Below are positions 63,228 through 64,000 of a DNA stretch of 64,000 nucleotides, piece after piece (position 1 is the stretch's first letter; each line of letters opens with the position of its first letter). Origin of the DNA: Embleya sp051903075. Lineage in GTDB: Bacteria > Actinomycetota > Actinomycetes > Streptomycetales > Streptomycetaceae. A model generated the notes under the pieces. It was not told the DNA's origin. It did no database searches and worked only from the letters and a program-made list of their open reading frames with translations. A program made the position numbers and the translations under genes. The stretch is from the NCBI RefSeq assembly GCF_051903075.1, contig NZ_CP182423.1, positions 3,906,001 to 3,970,000 of the forward strand. Direction: 5' to 3'.

Positions 63228-64000
63228 TCAGTGGTCGTACGCCGCCATTTCGGCGGCCGTCGGAGGGTCCGCGCCAGGACGTGTGCAGGTCAGGGCCGCG
63301 GCCAGGGACGCTTCGGTCAGGACGTGTGCGAGCAGGTCGTGGTCGAGACGGGTGGTCAGGTCTTCGGCGCCCAGGAGGGCACGGCGATGGAGCGCGTGGA
63401 GCATGCCGGCGGTGTAGGCATCGCCGGCGCCGACGGTGTCCGCGACCGTCACGGGGGGTGTGGGGATGTGGACGGTGCCCGTTCGGCAGGTGCCGTGGGA
63501 GCCTTTCGCGCCGAGGGTGACCACGACCGCGGCGGGTCCGCGTGCGAGCCAGTCCGCGGCGACGTCGGCGAAGTCGCGGGAGGGGTACAGCCAGCGGAGG
63601 TCCTCGTCGCCGACCTTGACGATGTCGGCGAGGGCGACGAGCGACTCGATCCGGGTCCGGGCCGACTCGGGATCGCCCATCAGCGACGGACGGCAGTTCG
63701 GGTCGTACGACACGGTCGTCCGGCCTCGTCCTCGACCCCACTCCCGCTTGCGCGCCCGCTCGACGAGCGAACGCACGACGGACGCGCCCGGCTCGAGCAT
63801 CGCCGCGATCGAACCGGTGTGCAGGCAGGTGGAGTCGGCCGAAAGGAAGGCCCCGCCCGGATCCCAGGTGATGTCGAAGTCGTAGGACGCCACCCCGGAT
63901 TCGTCCACCCGGGCCCGCGCGACATTGGTCGGACCGTCGTGCACGGACCCGGGAGAGACCGCGACCGAGCTCGCCGCCAGGTGCTCGGCGAGCAGGGCAC
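63228..64000 (-). CDS. PfkB-family sugar kinase (fructokinase-like), 5' end outside window
   Basis: The reading frame is open to the window edge, so the N-terminus is missing. The visible 257 residues contain TTVSYDPNCRPSLMGDPESA, DIVKVGDEDLRWLYPSRDFA, AAVVVTLGAKGSHGTCRTGT and the catalytic DTVGAGDAYTAGMLHAL with the conserved Asp. These are PfkB signature motifs. It phosphorylates a sugar, probably fructose, with ATP. Confidence 0.93.
   Translation of the reverse strand, partial: ALLAEHLAASSVAVSPGSVHDGPTNVARARVDESGVASYDFDITWDPGGAFLSADSTCLHTGSIAAMLEPGASVVRSLVERARKREWGRGRGRTTVSYDPNCRPSLMGDPESARTRIESLVALADIVKVGDEDLRWLYPSRDFADVAADWLARGPAAVVVTLGAKGSHGTCRTGTVHIPTPPVTVADTVGAGDAYTAGMLHALHRRALLGAEDLTTRLDHDLLAHVLTEASLAAALTCTRPGADPPTAAEMAAYDH

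Noticed and set aside
1..64000. tRNA or rRNA genes
   Set aside because: I found no sequence with a convincing tRNA TPsiC arm/acceptor pairing or rRNA signature. A covariance-model search would be needed to exclude them.

Overview
The window is very GC-rich, with strong third-position G/C bias and typical actinobacterial gene families: a chaplin, SARP-free LuxR/LAL and MarR regulators, SigE-type and SigB/F-type sigma factors, a MauE-like protein, and remnants of telomere-associated (Tap) proteins. It looks like the chromosome of a Streptomycetaceae member (Streptomyces, Embleya or Kitasatospora-like), probably from a rearranged chromosome arm. Genus is an inference; there is no rRNA or tRNA to anchor it.

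Region 1 (about 0.7-9.25 kb, all minus strand) is a compact biosynthetic operon. It encodes an NRPS-like adenylation-carrier-reductase protein, two protoporphyrinogen-oxidase-like FAD enzymes, an unidentified helical protein, a HisF-like TIM barrel without HisH, and a medium-chain reductase. Start/stop overlaps tie the last three genes together. The HisF homologue has lost the second catalytic Asp and the Gly-rich phosphate loop, so it is probably repurposed. This is the most promising candidate for an undescribed pathway.

Region 2 (about 9.8-30.8 kb) mixes intact genes with many decayed ones. Intact genes include a secreted metallopeptidase with a ricin-type lectin end, IstB, two LysR regulators paired with YciI-like and RidA proteins, a DHFR-like reductase and a chaplin. 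Remnants include AraC, cytochrome P450, alpha/beta hydrolase, GvpF/L, an ECF sigma factor, LysR, Tap and a resolvase. A complete IS21-family element (14209-17327), with frameshifted istA, intact istB and a passenger gene, interrupts a MauE-like gene.

Region 3 (about 31-50 kb) holds several small functional modules. These are a DedA/phospholipid-methyltransferase pair divergent from a sensor kinase/response regulator pair, a stand-alone KAS III gene divergent from its TetR regulator with a clear operator, and a DrrAB-like ABC exporter divergent from a GbsR/MarR-type regulator with a 10-bp inverted repeat. Between them lie broken genes: Tap, MFS, SDR, LysR, several methyltransferases of the peptide-maturase PCMT type, a SigB/F sigma factor frameshifted at a six-base homopolymer, and transposase scraps.

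Region 4 (about 50-61.5 kb) is intact and almost entirely on the minus strand. It carries a Fe-S/CDGSH protein, two SnoaL-like proteins, two SDRs, an FMN reductase, an F420-dependent-reductase-like protein, an esterase, a quinone oxidoreductase, an isochorismatase-like hydrolase, a MarR regulator and a large LuxR-type ATPase regulator. Five copies of an 18-bp palindrome-like motif (consensus TTGGTGACACGTCAACAA) lie near the MarR gene, the F420-type reductase promoter and the LuxR promoter, which suggests one MarR regulon. The window ends with a decayed methyltransferase/transposase junction and a partial PfkB sugar kinase.
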